DNA from: Nocardioides sp.
Lineage (GTDB): Bacteria > Actinomycetota > Actinomycetes > Propionibacteriales > Nocardioidaceae
DNA: 64,000 nucleotides
Reading direction: 5' to 3'
Assembly: GCF_030019515.1 (NCBI RefSeq)
Contig: NZ_JASEEQ010000003.1
Span: forward strand, 124,001 to 188,000
This document shows positions 42,377 through 50,717 of this stretch, piece after piece. Below the pieces are notes generated by a model. The model saw only the letters and a list, made by a program, of their open reading frames with translations, searched no databases and was not told the origin of the DNA. Position 1 is the stretch's first letter, and every line of letters starts with the position of its first letter. Made by a program: the position numbers and the translations under genes.

Positions 42377-43401
42377 TGGCGATGAACACGATGAACCTGA
42401 CGGCCATCGGCGTACGCAAGGCCGCCCTGGTCCTGATCCAGCTCGGGAAGGACCACGCTGCCTCGGTGCTCAGCCATCTCACCGACGCCGAGGTGGAGGC
42501 GATCTCGGCCGAGATCGCGCGCCTGGAGTACGTCGACCCGGCCGAGAGCAAGGCCGCCCTCACCGAGTTCCGCACGATGGCCGGCGCCCGCGCCAACATC
42601 GCGCGCGGCGGCCTGGCGTTCGCCCGCACGATGCTCGAGCAGTCCCTCGGCGCCGAGCGCGCGGGCGAGATCATCGAGCGACTGCAGGCCGCGGCCGTCC
42701 AGATGCCCTTCCAGTTCGTGCACCGCGCCGACCCCTCGCAGCTGCGCACGTTCATCGCCGACGAGCACCCGCAGATCATCGCGCTGGTGCTCGCCCACAT
42801 GACCGCCGAGAAGGCCTCGCTCGTGCTCTCCGGGCTGCCGTCGAACCTCCAGGCCGAGGTCGCGCACCGGATCGCGGTCATGGACCGGACCTCGCCCGAG
42901 ATCATCCATGCCGTCGAGACCACCCTCGAACGCAAGCTGTCCTCGGTGCTACAGCCCGCGGAGATGTCGCGGGTCGGTGGCGTCGACCCGCTCGTGAGCA
43001 TCATCAACCGATCCGACCGGGTCACCGAGCGGCAGATCGTCGAGGGCCTCGAGGCGCTCGACGCCGACCTGGCCGACGAGGTCCGCAGCCGGATGTTCAT
43101 GTTCGAGGACATCGTCAAGCTCGACGACCGCTCGGTCCAGCTCGTCGTCCGCCAGGTCGACCAGGCCGAGCTCGCCCTCGCCCTCAAGGGCGTCAGCGAC
43201 GCCGTGCGCGCCAAGATCACCTCGAACCTGTCCAGCCGCGCCGCCGAGACCCTGCTCGAGGAGGTCGACCTGCTCGGCGCGGTGCGCCTCGCCCAGGTCG
43301 AGGAGGCCCAGCAGGCGATCATCCGGCGGATCCGCCAGCTCGAGGAACAGGGCCAGATCATCATCAACCGCGGCGGGAGCGACGATGAGTTCGTCTCCTG
43401 A
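42376..43401 (+). CDS. fliG: Flagellar motor switch protein FliG
   Basis: The product has 341 residues. The middle domain has the Glu-His-Pro-Gln motif at 130-133. The C-terminal torque domain keeps Met-Phe-Met-Phe-Glu-Asp-Ile-Val followed by the charged residues that contact MotA, with Leu-Ala-Leu-Ala-Leu-Lys-Gly. FliG links the MS-ring with FliM and transmits torque. A run of Met residues at the start (Met-Ala-Met-Asn-Thr-Met-Asn) leaves some doubt about the exact start; the first one is coupled to fliF. Confidence 0.96.
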   Translation: MAMNTMNLTAIGVRKAALVLIQLGKDHAASVLSHLTDAEVEAISAEIARLEYVDPAESKAALTEFRTMAGARANIARGGLAFARTMLEQSLGAERAGEIIERLQAAAVQMPFQFVHRADPSQLRTFIADEHPQIIALVLAHMTAEKASLVLSGLPSNLQAEVAHRIAVMDRTSPEIIHAVETTLERKLSSVLQPAEMSRVGGVDPLVSIINRSDRVTERQIVEGLEALDADLADEVRSRMFMFEDIVKLDDRSVQLVVRQVDQAELALALKGVSDAVRAKITSNLSSRAAETLLEEVDLLGAVRLAQVEEAQQAIIRRIRQLEEQGQIIINRGGSDDEFVS

Positions 43402-44062
43402 CGAGATGCCCGTCCAGTACCGCGCCGCGCCGCGGCCGGACCTGCGCACCGGCGTGTGGACCCGCCTCGGCGACTCCGCGGTGCTCGGCGACGCGGTGAC
43501 CGAGGCGGCCCTCGGCGGCCTGGCCGAGCGCACCCACGTCGCCGCCAGCTCGCAGGGCTACGCCGTGGGCTGGGCCGAGGGCCGGCAGGAGGCGCTGGTC
43601 CGCGCGTCCGAGGCCGAGGCGGAGGCGGCGCAGCGCCGCCGCGACGAGGAGGACCGGCGCGAGCGCGAGCACCGGGCAGCCGTCGCGGCGCTCGCAGATG
43701 CTGCCGCCGCGCTGCGGACGGCCGCCCAGGAGACGACCGCCCGGATCGCCGGCCAGGCGACCCAGCTCGCGTTCGAGCTGACCGAGGAGCTGGTCGCCCA
43801 CGAGCTCTCGGTCGCCACCGACCCCGGAGCCTCGGTCATCGCTCGCGTGCTGGCCGCGCTGCCGGACGACACCGGCGTGACGGTCCGGGTGCACGCGACG
43901 ACCGCCTCCTCCAGCTCCGCCGGGCTCCTCGTGGAGCACGGGGTGCGCCTGGTCGTCGACCCCGACCTCGGACCCGGCGACGCCGTGGTCGAGACCGACC
44001 GGGCTGCCGTGGACCTGTGCGTCACCTCGGCCCTCGAGCGGCTGCGCGAGGTGCTGCGATGA
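43385..44062 (+). CDS. fliH: Flagellar export regulator FliH
   Basis: The product has 225 residues, overlapping fliG by 17 bases. It is rich in Ala, Glu and Arg; a long coiled region (about residues 60-130, with Glu-Ala-Glu-Ala-Ala-Gln-Arg-Arg-Arg-Asp-Glu-Glu-Asp-Arg-Arg) is followed by a V-type-ATPase-stalk-like C-terminal domain. This composition and its place between fliG and fliI identify FliH, which binds the ATPase FliI and brings it to the C-ring. Primary sequence conservation is low, as usual. Confidence 0.88.
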   Translation: MSSSPDEMPVQYRAAPRPDLRTGVWTRLGDSAVLGDAVTEAALGGLAERTHVAASSQGYAVGWAEGRQEALVRASEAEAEAAQRRRDEEDRREREHRAAVAALADAAAALRTAAQETTARIAGQATQLAFELTEELVAHELSVATDPGASVIARVLAALPDDTGVTVRVHATTASSSSAGLLVEHGVRLVVDPDLGPGDAVVETDRAAVDLCVTSALERLREVLR

Positions 44063-45378
44063 GTCACCCCACGGGCATCCTCACCGCCGATCACGGATGC
44101 CGGGCCCGGCTCGCCGTCCGGCCGCTCGCGCTCGGGCGTGTGGTCGGTCTGCTCGGCCTGCGGGTGACCGTGTCCGGCGTGACCGCCGCGCTCGGCGACC
44201 TGCTCGAGGTCCGCGGCCTGGCGGGCCCGGTGCCGGTCGAGGTCGTCGCGAGCGGCGACGGACAGCTGACCTGCCTGCCGCTGGGCGCCACGACCGGGCT
44301 GCGCGTCGGTGACCACGTCGTCAACCACGGGGAAGGCCTGCGCATCCCGGTCGGCGAGGCGCTCCGCGGGCGCGTGCTCGACGGCCTCGGCCGACCGATC
44401 GACACCGGACCCGCACTCGACGACCTCCCGACCGCGGTGGTGGACAACCTGCCGCCGGCGGCGCTCAGCCGTCCCCGGATCGACCAGCAGCTCGGCCTCG
44501 GCGTGCGCGCCATGGACGCGCTCATTGCCTGCGGTCGTGGCCAGCGCCTCGGCATCATGGCCGGGTCGGGCGTCGGCAAGTCGAGCCTGCTGTCGATGAT
44601 CGCTCGCGGCACCGACGCCGAGATCTCGGTCATCGCCCTGATCGGCGAGCGTGGCCGCGAGGTCCGGGAGTTCCTCGAGAACGACCTCGGCCCCGAGGGC
44701 CTGCGCCGGTCCATCGTCGTGGTCGCCACCTCCGACGAGCCGCCCGTGGTCCGGCTGCGCGCCGCGTTCGTCGCCACCCGGATCGCCGAGTGGTTCCGGG
44801 ACTCGGGGCGGCACGTCGTCCTGATGATGGACAGCCTCACCCGGGTCGCGCTCGCCCAGCGGGAGATCGGCCTCTCGGCCGGCGAGCCCCCCGCGACCCG
44901 CGGCTACCCACCGAGCGTGTTCGCGCTCCTGCCCCGGCTCCTCGAGCGGGCCGGCACCTCGCCCGAGGGCAGCATCACCGGCCTCTACACGGTGCTGGTG
45001 GAGGGCGACGACCTGCAGGACCCGATCGGCGACTCGGCACGGTCGATCCTCGACGGCCACGTGGTGCTCTCGCGGGACCTGGCGACCTCGGGTCACTTCC
45101 CCAGCATCGACGTGCTCGAGTCGATCTCCCGGGTCGCCTCCGCGATCATCGACCCCGCAGGCCGCGCGGACACCACCCGGCTGCGCCGGCTGCTCGCGGC
45201 GTACCGCTCGGTGCGCGAGCTGGTCGAGATCGGGGCGTACGTCGCCGGCACCGATGCCGACGCCGACGACGCCCTGGCGCTGATGCCGAGGATCAACGAC
45301 TTCCTGCGTCAGGACATGTCCGACGCGACACCGACCGCGGACACCTGGTCCGCGCTGCACGAGCTGGTGACCCCGTGA
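44059..45378 (+). CDS. fliI: Flagellar export ATPase FliI
   Basis: The product has 439 residues; the ATG overlaps the fliH stop. The Walker A loop Gly-Ser-Gly-Val-Gly-Lys-Ser-Ser is at 169-176. Walker B lies in [10 protein letters not shown], the Glu in Ile-Gly-Glu-Arg-Gly-Arg-Glu-Val is present, and Glu-Gly-Asp-Asp-Leu-Gln-Asp-Pro-Ile follows. It energises export of rod, hook and filament subunits as a hexamer. Length and domains are standard. Confidence 0.97.
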   Translation: MSHPTGILTADHGCRARLAVRPLALGRVVGLLGLRVTVSGVTAALGDLLEVRGLAGPVPVEVVASGDGQLTCLPLGATTGLRVGDHVVNHGEGLRIPVGEALRGRVLDGLGRPIDTGPALDDLPTAVVDNLPPAALSRPRIDQQLGLGVRAMDALIACGRGQRLGIMAGSGVGKSSLLSMIARGTDAEISVIALIGERGREVREFLENDLGPEGLRRSIVVVATSDEPPVVRLRAAFVATRIAEWFRDSGRHVVLMMDSLTRVALAQREIGLSAGEPPATRGYPPSVFALLPRLLERAGTSPEGSITGLYTVLVEGDDLQDPIGDSARSILDGHVVLSRDLATSGHFPSIDVLESISRVASAIIDPAGRADTTRLRRLLAAYRSVRELVEIGAYVAGTDADADDALALMPRINDFLRQDMSDATPTADTWSALHELVTP

Positions 45379-45833
45379 CCCGACGCGCCGAGACGAGCCT
45401 GCGTGGCCTGGTCCGGCTCCGCAGCCTGCGCGAGCGCGACAGCAGGCTCGGGCTCGCGACCGCCCTGATCGAGGAGAACGCGGCAGCCGCGCAGGTGCGG
45501 GCGCTCGAGGAGCAGGTCTCCTCGACGCCCGAGGTGGAGGTCAGCGACCTGAGCGCGTTCCGCGCGCGCCAACACCGGCTCGAGGCCCTCGTCACGGCGC
45601 TCTCGGAGGCGCGCACCGCCCACGCTTCGGCGCACCGGCTCGCGCTCGCCGCCCGGAGCCGGTGGGTCGAGGACCGCAGCCGGCTCGCCGCCGTGGAGTC
45701 CCTCGTCGCCCGGCGCGCCGCCGCCGTGCGCGAGGAGCGCAGGCGTCGGGAGAACCGCGAGCTGGACGCCATCGGCGAGGACCTCTGGCGTCGGGCCCAG
45801 ATGGCCGACACCCCGAGCTCGGACGCCTCATGA
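45375..45833 (+). CDS. fliJ: Flagellar export protein FliJ
   Basis: The product has 152 residues with a GTG start overlapping the fliI stop. It is entirely helical and charged, with two antiparallel coiled segments rich in Arg, Glu and Ala, and ends with [14 protein letters not shown]. Composition, length and position after fliI fit FliJ, the central stalk of the FliI hexamer that activates FlhA. Sequence conservation in this family is low. Confidence 0.85.
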   Translation: MTRRAETSLRGLVRLRSLRERDSRLGLATALIEENAAAAQVRALEEQVSSTPEVEVSDLSAFRARQHRLEALVTALSEARTAHASAHRLALAARSRWVEDRSRLAAVESLVARRAAAVREERRRRENRELDAIGEDLWRRAQMADTPSSDAS

Positions 45834-46819
45834 GCATCGCCGACGTCACCTCCCGGATCAGCCAGATCCAGTCCCAGCTGGCCCTGCTGGCACCGCCGAC
45901 CACCAGCACTGCCACGTCGGCCGCGTTCGCGACCTCGTTGCGTCAGGCGGTCACGCCGACCAGCACGGCCGGTGCCCTCGGCACGACCGGCTCGGCGGGC
46001 GCCGGCGACGCCGTGGTCGCCGCGGCGAGGAAGTACCTCGGCGTGCCGTACGTGTGGGGTGGCACCGACCCGGCCAAGGGCCTGGACTGCTCCGGCCTGG
46101 TGCAGCGCGCCTACCAGGACCTCGGCTACGAGCTCCCCCGCGTCTCCTATCAGCAGGCCGAGGCGGGCCGGCCGGTGAGCGGCGGCCTCGCCAACGCGCA
46201 GCCCGGCGACATCCTCGCCTTCGGGTCACCGGTCCACCACGTCGGCATCTACATCGGCGACAACCAGATGATCGAGGCACCACGTCCCGGGCTGGACGTG
46301 CGGATCGGCCCCGTCTACGAGACGCCGAGCGCGATCCGGCGGGTCGTGCCGGACGCAGCCACGAGCGCACCGGTCACCCCGGCCGGGGGCGTCGTCCCGG
46401 GTCCGGTGGCGGCCGGGAGCGCCGCCCGTCTGGCCCCGGGAACGCCGTACGCGTCCCTGTTCGAGTCGGCCGCCGAGCGGTACGGCGTCAGCCCCGCGCT
46501 GCTCTCCGCGGTCGCCCGCCAGGAGTCCGGCTACAACCCGCGCGCCACCAGCCCGGCCGGCGCGCAGGGACTGATGCAGCTGATGCCCGGCACGGCCGCC
46601 GGGCTCGGCGTGGAGAACCCCTACGACCCGACCCAGGCCGTCGACGGCGCCGCCCGGCTGCTCAGCAGCCTGCTCGACCGGTTCGGGAGCACGCCGCTGG
46701 CGCTCGCCGCCTACAACGCCGGGCCGGGCGCCGTCCTGCGGTACGGCGGGATCCCGCCCTACCCCGAGACCAAGAACTACGTCCGTTCCGTGATGTCGAC
46801 TCTGGGAGCCGCCGCATGA
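45830..46819 (+). CDS. Two-domain peptidoglycan hydrolase: NlpC/P60 endopeptidase plus lytic transglycosylase
   Basis: The product has 329 residues, coupled to fliJ (ATGA) and fliK (ATGA). A 55-residue Ser/Thr/Ala-rich N-terminus has no Sec signal. An NlpC/P60 domain follows (about 58-170) with Cys87 in Leu-Asp-Cys-Ser-Gly-Leu-Val and His136/137 in Val-His-His-Val-Gly-Ile-Tyr. A Pro/Ala linker leads to an SLT domain (about 205-325) with catalytic Glu232 in Ala-Arg-Gln-Glu-Ser-Gly-Tyr-Asn-Pro and Gly-Leu-Met-Gln-Leu-Met-Pro. It can probably cut both peptide stems and glycan strands so that the rod can pass the thick wall. It takes the role that FlgJ has in Gram-negatives and is presumably exported by the flagellar machine itself. 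Confidence 0.92.
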   Translation: MSIADVTSRISQIQSQLALLAPPTTSTATSAAFATSLRQAVTPTSTAGALGTTGSAGAGDAVVAAARKYLGVPYVWGGTDPAKGLDCSGLVQRAYQDLGYELPRVSYQQAEAGRPVSGGLANAQPGDILAFGSPVHHVGIYIGDNQMIEAPRPGLDVRIGPVYETPSAIRRVVPDAATSAPVTPAGGVVPGPVAAGSAARLAPGTPYASLFESAAERYGVSPALLSAVARQESGYNPRATSPAGAQGLMQLMPGTAAGLGVENPYDPTQAVDGAARLLSSLLDRFGSTPLALAAYNAGPGAVLRYGGIPPYPETKNYVRSVMSTLGAAA

Positions 46820-48159
46820 CCACCACCCCGATCGGCCCCGCACCCGTCGCCGTCGCCGACCCGAACGCGTCCGGCACCGCCGGCGCTGCCGGCGCTGCTT
46901 CCGATGGCGGCACGGGCGGGGACGCCTTCCTCGCGCTGGTCCAGGCCCTCCTGGACGCCGGCCCCGTTCCGCAGCCACCCGGAGCGGTCGCCCCGGGCGC
47001 CGCCGACGGCACCCCCACCGGCCCCGGCGCGGACGACCCGGGCGCCTCCGACCCCGACGCCGAGCTCCCCGGCCCGCTCGACCCGGCGCTGGTCACCGGC
47101 GTGGTCCCGGCGCTGGTCACCGGCCTGGTCGCAGCCGTCCCCGTCGTCACCACCCCCGTCGTCACCACCCCCGTCGTCACCACCGCCGTCGTCACCGCTC
47201 CAGCTCCCGTCACCGCTCCCGTCACCACCCCCGTCACCACCCCCGTCACCACCCCCGTCGACACGGCGACCGGGTCATCGACCGCGCCGGCCGGCGAGGC
47301 CTCCGACGCCGTGGCGGGCGTGGCAGCGGGCGGCGCGTCCGCACTCCGCTCCGCCGCCCCGGCTGCCACAGCCGGCGCGCACCCCCTGCCGGCCCGGCTC
47401 ACCACCAGCCCCCAGCAGGCGACTCCGGACGCCGGCGCCTCGATCGCGAGCACCACCGCGACCGGCCCCCGACCGGACCGCGGCACAGGCGAGCCCGCCG
47501 CGGCCACGAACGCCACCGCCTCGCCCGCCTCGACCTCCAGCCCGGTCGTCCCGGCCGTCCCGGTCGGCGCCGTCGCCCCGGCCGCACCGGTCGCGGCACC
47601 CGCCATCGCGGCGACCGGCCCGGTGGCTCACCAGGTCTTCCCCGAGGTCGTCCGGCTGACCACGAGCAGCGACGGCCCGCAGCGGGTCACGATCCGCCTG
47701 AACCCCGAGTCGCTCGGCGAGGTGCGCGTCGTACTCACGCAGCGGCAGGGCGGCCTCGAGGTCAGTCTCAGCGCGGGCGCCGAGGCCCGCCGAGCGCTGG
47801 CCGAGGGCACTCCCGAGCTGCAACGGCTGCTCGACGCGGTCGGACGCAGCGACGCCCGGATCGTCGTGCGCGACGGATCCGGACTCCCGGTGGCGTCGTC
47901 GGCACCGTCAGCGCCATCGGCCGGCACCTCGGGCCAGGCCGGCGCCCAGCAGGGGGCCGGGACGCAGTGGTCCAGCGACCTCTCCGGCGGCGCCTGGAGC
48001 GGCACCAGCCGCAACGGCGGTGAAACCGCCGCGGACCACGGCCGGAGCACCATGCCTGGAAGCAGCAACGCCACGGACGGCATCCCCGACGCGACGGTCT
48101 CGTCGCGACGACCTGCGACGGTCACGGGGGCCCGCACGGGTCTCGACGTGACGATGTGA
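46816..48159 (+). CDS. fliK: Flagellar hook-length control protein FliK
   Basis: The product has 447 residues. The first 280 are low-complexity Ala/Pro/Thr/Val-rich sequence including Val-Val-Thr-Thr-Pro repeats (about 110-148). The C-terminal domain carries the FliK core: [15 protein letters not shown] near 295-309, then Leu-Glu-Val-Ser-Leu, which switches FlhB from hook to filament export. The extended N-terminal part would act as the ruler. A 60-residue Gly/Ser-rich tail ends the protein. Confidence 0.9.
   Translation: MTTTPIGPAPVAVADPNASGTAGAAGAASDGGTGGDAFLALVQALLDAGPVPQPPGAVAPGAADGTPTGPGADDPGASDPDAELPGPLDPALVTGVVPALVTGLVAAVPVVTTPVVTTPVVTTAVVTAPAPVTAPVTTPVTTPVTTPVDTATGSSTAPAGEASDAVAGVAAGGASALRSAAPAATAGAHPLPARLTTSPQQATPDAGASIASTTATGPRPDRGTGEPAAATNATASPASTSSPVVPAVPVGAVAPAAPVAAPAIAATGPVAHQVFPEVVRLTTSSDGPQRVTIRLNPESLGEVRVVLTQRQGGLEVSLSAGAEARRALAEGTPELQRLLDAVGRSDARIVVRDGSGLPVASSAPSAPSAGTSGQAGAQQGAGTQWSSDLSGGAWSGTSRNGGETAADHGRSTMPGSSNATDGIPDATVSSRRPATVTGARTGLDVTM
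47142..47259 (+). repeat. Tandem repeat inside fliK
   Basis: Units of GTCGTCACCACCCCC, and later GTCACCACCCCC, follow each other with small variations across about 118 bases, encoding Val-Val-Thr-Thr-Pro and Val-Thr-Thr-Pro repeats. All length differences are multiples of three, so the frame is kept. Such repeats can vary in copy number between strains. Confidence 0.8.
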
Positions 48160-48169
48160 GGAGGAACCC

Positions 48170-48637
48170 GTGTCCGTTTCGGCAACCGAGGCCGTCACCC
48201 CCACCGGGATGTACCAGTCGACAGCCGCCACCGGCTCGAGCGACGACAAGGAGATGTTCCTGAACCTGATGGTCGCCCAGCTGCGCTACCAGGACCCGAT
48301 GAACCCCGCCGACTCCGGCGAGTTCCTCGCCCAGAACGCGCAGTTCACGGCCCTGGAGAAGATGCAGGACGTGGCCGACCAGACCGCCGCGCTGCTCGCC
48401 GCCCAGATCTCGTTCGGCGCCAGCGGGCTCGTCGGCCGGTACGTCACCTACCTCGGCGAGGACGGCGCCTCGGTGTCCGGCCTCGTCGGCTCGGTGACCT
48501 ATGACGCCAACGGGCCGACGCTCGTCGTCGACGGCCAGGACGTCACCCTCGGCCAGGTCCAGGCGGTCAACGCCACGGCCCCGACCGGCGACCCGGCCAC
48601 CTCGACCGAGGATCCCGCCTCCTCCACCAACGCCTGA
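48170..48637 (+). CDS. flgD: Flagellar hook assembly protein FlgD
   Basis: The product has 155 residues from a GTG preceded by AGGAGGAA. The N-terminal conserved part reads Lys-Glu-Met-Phe-Leu-Asn-Leu-Met-Val-Ala-Gln-Leu-Arg-Tyr-Gln-Asp-Pro-Met-Asn-Pro, diagnostic of FlgD. A short beta-rich C-terminal part with Gly-Arg-Tyr-Val-Thr-Tyr follows and a Ser/Thr tail. It is shorter than the enteric protein, like other Gram-positive FlgD. It caps the growing hook. Confidence 0.95.
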   Translation: MSVSATEAVTPTGMYQSTAATGSSDDKEMFLNLMVAQLRYQDPMNPADSGEFLAQNAQFTALEKMQDVADQTAALLAAQISFGASGLVGRYVTYLGEDGASVSGLVGSVTYDANGPTLVVDGQDVTLGQVQAVNATAPTGDPATSTEDPASSTNA

Positions 48638-48670
48638 CCACCCGCCCCTCCCACCCACCAGGAGACACCC

Positions 48671-49555
48671 ATGCTTCGCTCCCTCTTCGCCGGCATCAGC
48701 GGCCTGCGCGTCAACCAGACCATGCTCGACGTCACCGGCAACAACATCGCCAACGCCAACACGATCGGCTTCAAGTCCAGCTCGACGGTCTTCCAGGACA
48801 CGCTGTCCCAGATGCTGACGGCCGGGTCAGCGGCCGGGGGCGGCCTGGGCGGCACGAACCCGATCCAGGTCGGGCTCGGCGTGCAGGTGGCAGCCACCAA
48901 CACGAACCTCAACCAGGGTGCGAACCAGACCACCGGCCGGCCCACCGACCTGATGATCAACGGCGACGGCATGTTCGTGGTCATGCGCGGCAACGAGACC
49001 ACCTACACCCGGGCCGGTGCTTTCAGCTGGGACAACAGCGGCACCCTGGTCTCCCCCGGGGGCGGCCGGGTCCAGGGATACACCGCCTGGGACCCGGTCA
49101 CCGGACTGCACACCGGAGCGCTGGCCGACATCGAGCTGCCCGAGAGCTACGACCGGGCCGCCGATCCCACCGCGACGCCGCCGGTCACCGCGGCGACGTT
49201 CGAGCTGTCGTCCTACGAGATCGGCCGGGACGGCAAGCTCACCGCGACCTTCGAGGACGGCACGAAGCAGGTCGTCGCCCAGGTCGCGCTCGCCAACTTC
49301 AACAACCCGATGGGCCTGGCCCGGGCCGGGGAGACCAGCTTCACCACCACCGCCAACTCCGGTGGGGCCGAGCTCGGCGTGGCCGGAGAGGGCAGCCGCG
49401 GCGTGCTCAGCCCCGGCTCGGTCGAGATGTCGAACGTCGACCTGGCCGCCGAGTTCACCAACCTGATCCTCGCCCAGCGCGGCTTCCAGGCGAGCTCACG
49501 GGTGATCACCACCTCCGACCAGGTCCTCGAGGACCTCGTCAACATCAAGCGGTAG
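48671..49555 (+). CDS. flgE: Flagellar hook protein FlgE
   Basis: The product has 294 residues. The start Leu-Arg-Ser-Leu-Phe-Ala-Gly-Ile-Ser-Gly-Leu...Asn-Asn-Ile-Ala-Asn-Ala-Asn-Thr-Ile-Gly-Phe-Lys and the end Ser-Asn-Val-Asp-Leu-Ala-Ala-Glu-Phe-Thr-Asn-Leu-Ile...Gln-Val-Leu-Glu-Asp-Leu-Val-Asn-Ile-Lys-Arg are those of FlgE. The length is closer to FlgG (about 260) than to enteric hook protein (about 400), so the outer domains are reduced. It is the only FlgE/F/G-family gene in the window. It follows flgD after 33 bases. Confidence 0.9.
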   Translation: MLRSLFAGISGLRVNQTMLDVTGNNIANANTIGFKSSSTVFQDTLSQMLTAGSAAGGGLGGTNPIQVGLGVQVAATNTNLNQGANQTTGRPTDLMINGDGMFVVMRGNETTYTRAGAFSWDNSGTLVSPGGGRVQGYTAWDPVTGLHTGALADIELPESYDRAADPTATPPVTAATFELSSYEIGRDGKLTATFEDGTKQVVAQVALANFNNPMGLARAGETSFTTTANSGGAELGVAGEGSRGVLSPGSVEMSNVDLAAEFTNLILAQRGFQASSRVITTSDQVLEDLVNIKR

Positions 49556-49567
49556 CCGTCGGCTGGA

Positions 49568-49592
49568 CGCCCGGACCGCTCAGGTCCGGGCG
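49568..49592 (+). terminator. Perfect hairpin after flgE
   Basis: CGCCCGGACC and GGTCCGGGCG form perfect 10-base arms around the 5-base loop GCTCA, 13 bases after the flgE stop. It is a likely terminator of the flgB-flgE operon. The loop and right arm hold the CTCA box of the next promoter. Confidence 0.7.
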
Positions 49593-49606
49593 CCCAGCGC
49601 CGATGA
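49579..49606 (+). promoter_or_regulatory. Sigma28 (FliA)-type promoter of flbD-motA-motB-fliL
   Basis: CTCA (49579-49582), 16 bases, GCCGATGA (49599-49606). The predicted start near 49613 leaves a leader of about 47 bases before flbD. This is the best match of the set to the classical sigma28 -10 box GCCGATAA. Confidence 0.75.
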
Positions 49607-49659
49607 AAACAGTGCGAGCGCCACGGACGGCTGCTCGGAACGGCCCAAGGACGGTGCAC

Positions 49660-49950
49660 ATGATCACACTCAGGCGACTCTCGGGAACGGTGTTCGCGCT
49701 CAATTCCGACCTGATCGAGCGCGTCGACTCCACGCCGGACACCGTCGTCACCCTGGTCGACGGCAAGAAGTACGTCGTCACCGACACCCTCGACGAAGTG
49801 GTCGCGGCGGTCAGGTACTACCGCGGCGAGGTCCTCGCGCTGAGCTCGTTCATCGACGTCGAGCCGTGGCCCCAGGAGCGCGCGAAGCTGGGCACGGTCA
49901 CCGAGCACCCGGCGGCGCAGCTGAGCCGGATCGACCGAGCTGACGGCTGA
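49660..49950 (+). CDS. flbD: Flagellar protein FlbD (SwrD family)
   Basis: The product has 96 residues from the ATG at 49660 (AAGGA eight bases upstream). The start Met-Ile-Thr-Leu-Arg-Arg-Leu-Ser-Gly and Phe-Ala-Leu-Asn-Ser-Asp-Leu-Ile-Glu-Arg-Val-Asp-Ser-Thr-Pro-Asp-Thr are typical of the FlbD/SwrD family, with a 30-residue longer C-terminus than the Bacillus protein. SwrD raises motor torque in Bacillus. Its place directly before motA fits this role. A longer frame from 49603 is not used because it lacks a ribosome binding site. Confidence 0.88.
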   Translation: MITLRRLSGTVFALNSDLIERVDSTPDTVVTLVDGKKYVVTDTLDEVVAAVRYYRGEVLALSSFIDVEPWPQERAKLGTVTEHPAAQLSRIDRADG

Positions 49951-50717
49951 TGGACCCGGCAACCCTGATCGGGGTCCTCGTCGCGTTCATCATCGTCGTC
50001 GTGGTGAACATGCTCGAGGGCGGCAACCCGATGGCCCTCATGCTGCTCCCACCGATGCTGCTGGTGTTCGGTGTGACCCTCCTGATCTCGCTGGCCGGCG
50101 GCACCATGGCCGACGCGAAGCTCGCCATGCGCGGCCTGGTCCGCGCCTTCACGGGCAGCGCGCCCAACAGCGCCCAGCTGGTACCCCAGCTCGTCGCCTG
50201 CGCCGACAAGGCCCGTCGCGAGGGCCTCCTCGCTCTCGAGGACGCGGTCGCCGAGCTCGACGACGAGTTCCTCGCCAGGGCGCTGACGATGGCGATCGAC
50301 GGCACGGACCCCGAGGAGCTCCGCGACATCCTGGAGGCCGAGGTCCAGGCGAAGAAGGCCGAGACCAAGCAGGCGGCGCGGTTCTGGAACTCCGCCGGCG
50401 GCTACGCCCCGACGATCGGCATCGTCGGCACGGTGATGGGCCTGGTCCACGTGCTCGAGCAGCTCGCCGAGCCCGAGAAGCTCGGCCACCTGATCGCCGG
50501 CGCGTTCGTGGCGACCCTTTGGGGCGTGATGTCGGCCAACGTCATCTTCCTGCCCATCGGCGCCCGGCTGATCCGTCTCGGCGAGCTCGAGGCCGCGCAG
50601 ATGGAGCTGGTCATCGAAGGGGTCGCCGCGGTCCAGGCCGGCTCGAACCCGCGCATCGTCGCCCAGCGGCTGCGCTCGCTGCTCCCGGTCGGCCAACGTG
50701 AGGAGGAGGCCGCCTGA
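49950..50717 (+). CDS. motA: Flagellar stator protein MotA
   Basis: The product has 255 residues and four membrane helices; it starts at the flbD stop (TGATG). It shows Asp-Pro-Ala-Thr-Leu-Ile-Gly at the start, Ala-Arg-Arg-Glu-Gly-Leu-Leu-Ala-Leu-Glu in the cytoplasmic loop, and the conserved Ala-Pro-Thr-Ile-Gly-Ile-Val-Gly-Thr-Val-Met-Gly-Leu-Val motif in helix 3, with Trp-Gly-Val-Met-Ser-Ala-Asn in helix 4. Together with MotB it forms the ion-driven stator that pushes FliG. Confidence 0.96.
   Translation: MDPATLIGVLVAFIIVVVVNMLEGGNPMALMLLPPMLLVFGVTLLISLAGGTMADAKLAMRGLVRAFTGSAPNSAQLVPQLVACADKARREGLLALEDAVAELDDEFLARALTMAIDGTDPEELRDILEAEVQAKKAETKQAARFWNSAGGYAPTIGIVGTVMGLVHVLEQLAEPEKLGHLIAGAFVATLWGVMSANVIFLPIGARLIRLGELEAAQMELVIEGVAAVQAGSNPRIVAQRLRSLLPVGQREEEAA

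Noticed and set aside
43558..45360. A 600-codon minus-strand frame over fliH and fliI
   Set aside because: Antisense shadow rich in Arg and His; fliI has intact Walker motifs on the other strand.
47142..47259. Tandem repeats in fliK considered as a CRISPR-like array
   Set aside because: The units are 12-15 bases, contiguous without spacers and in frame within a gene. No cas genes or spaced repeats occur anywhere in the window.
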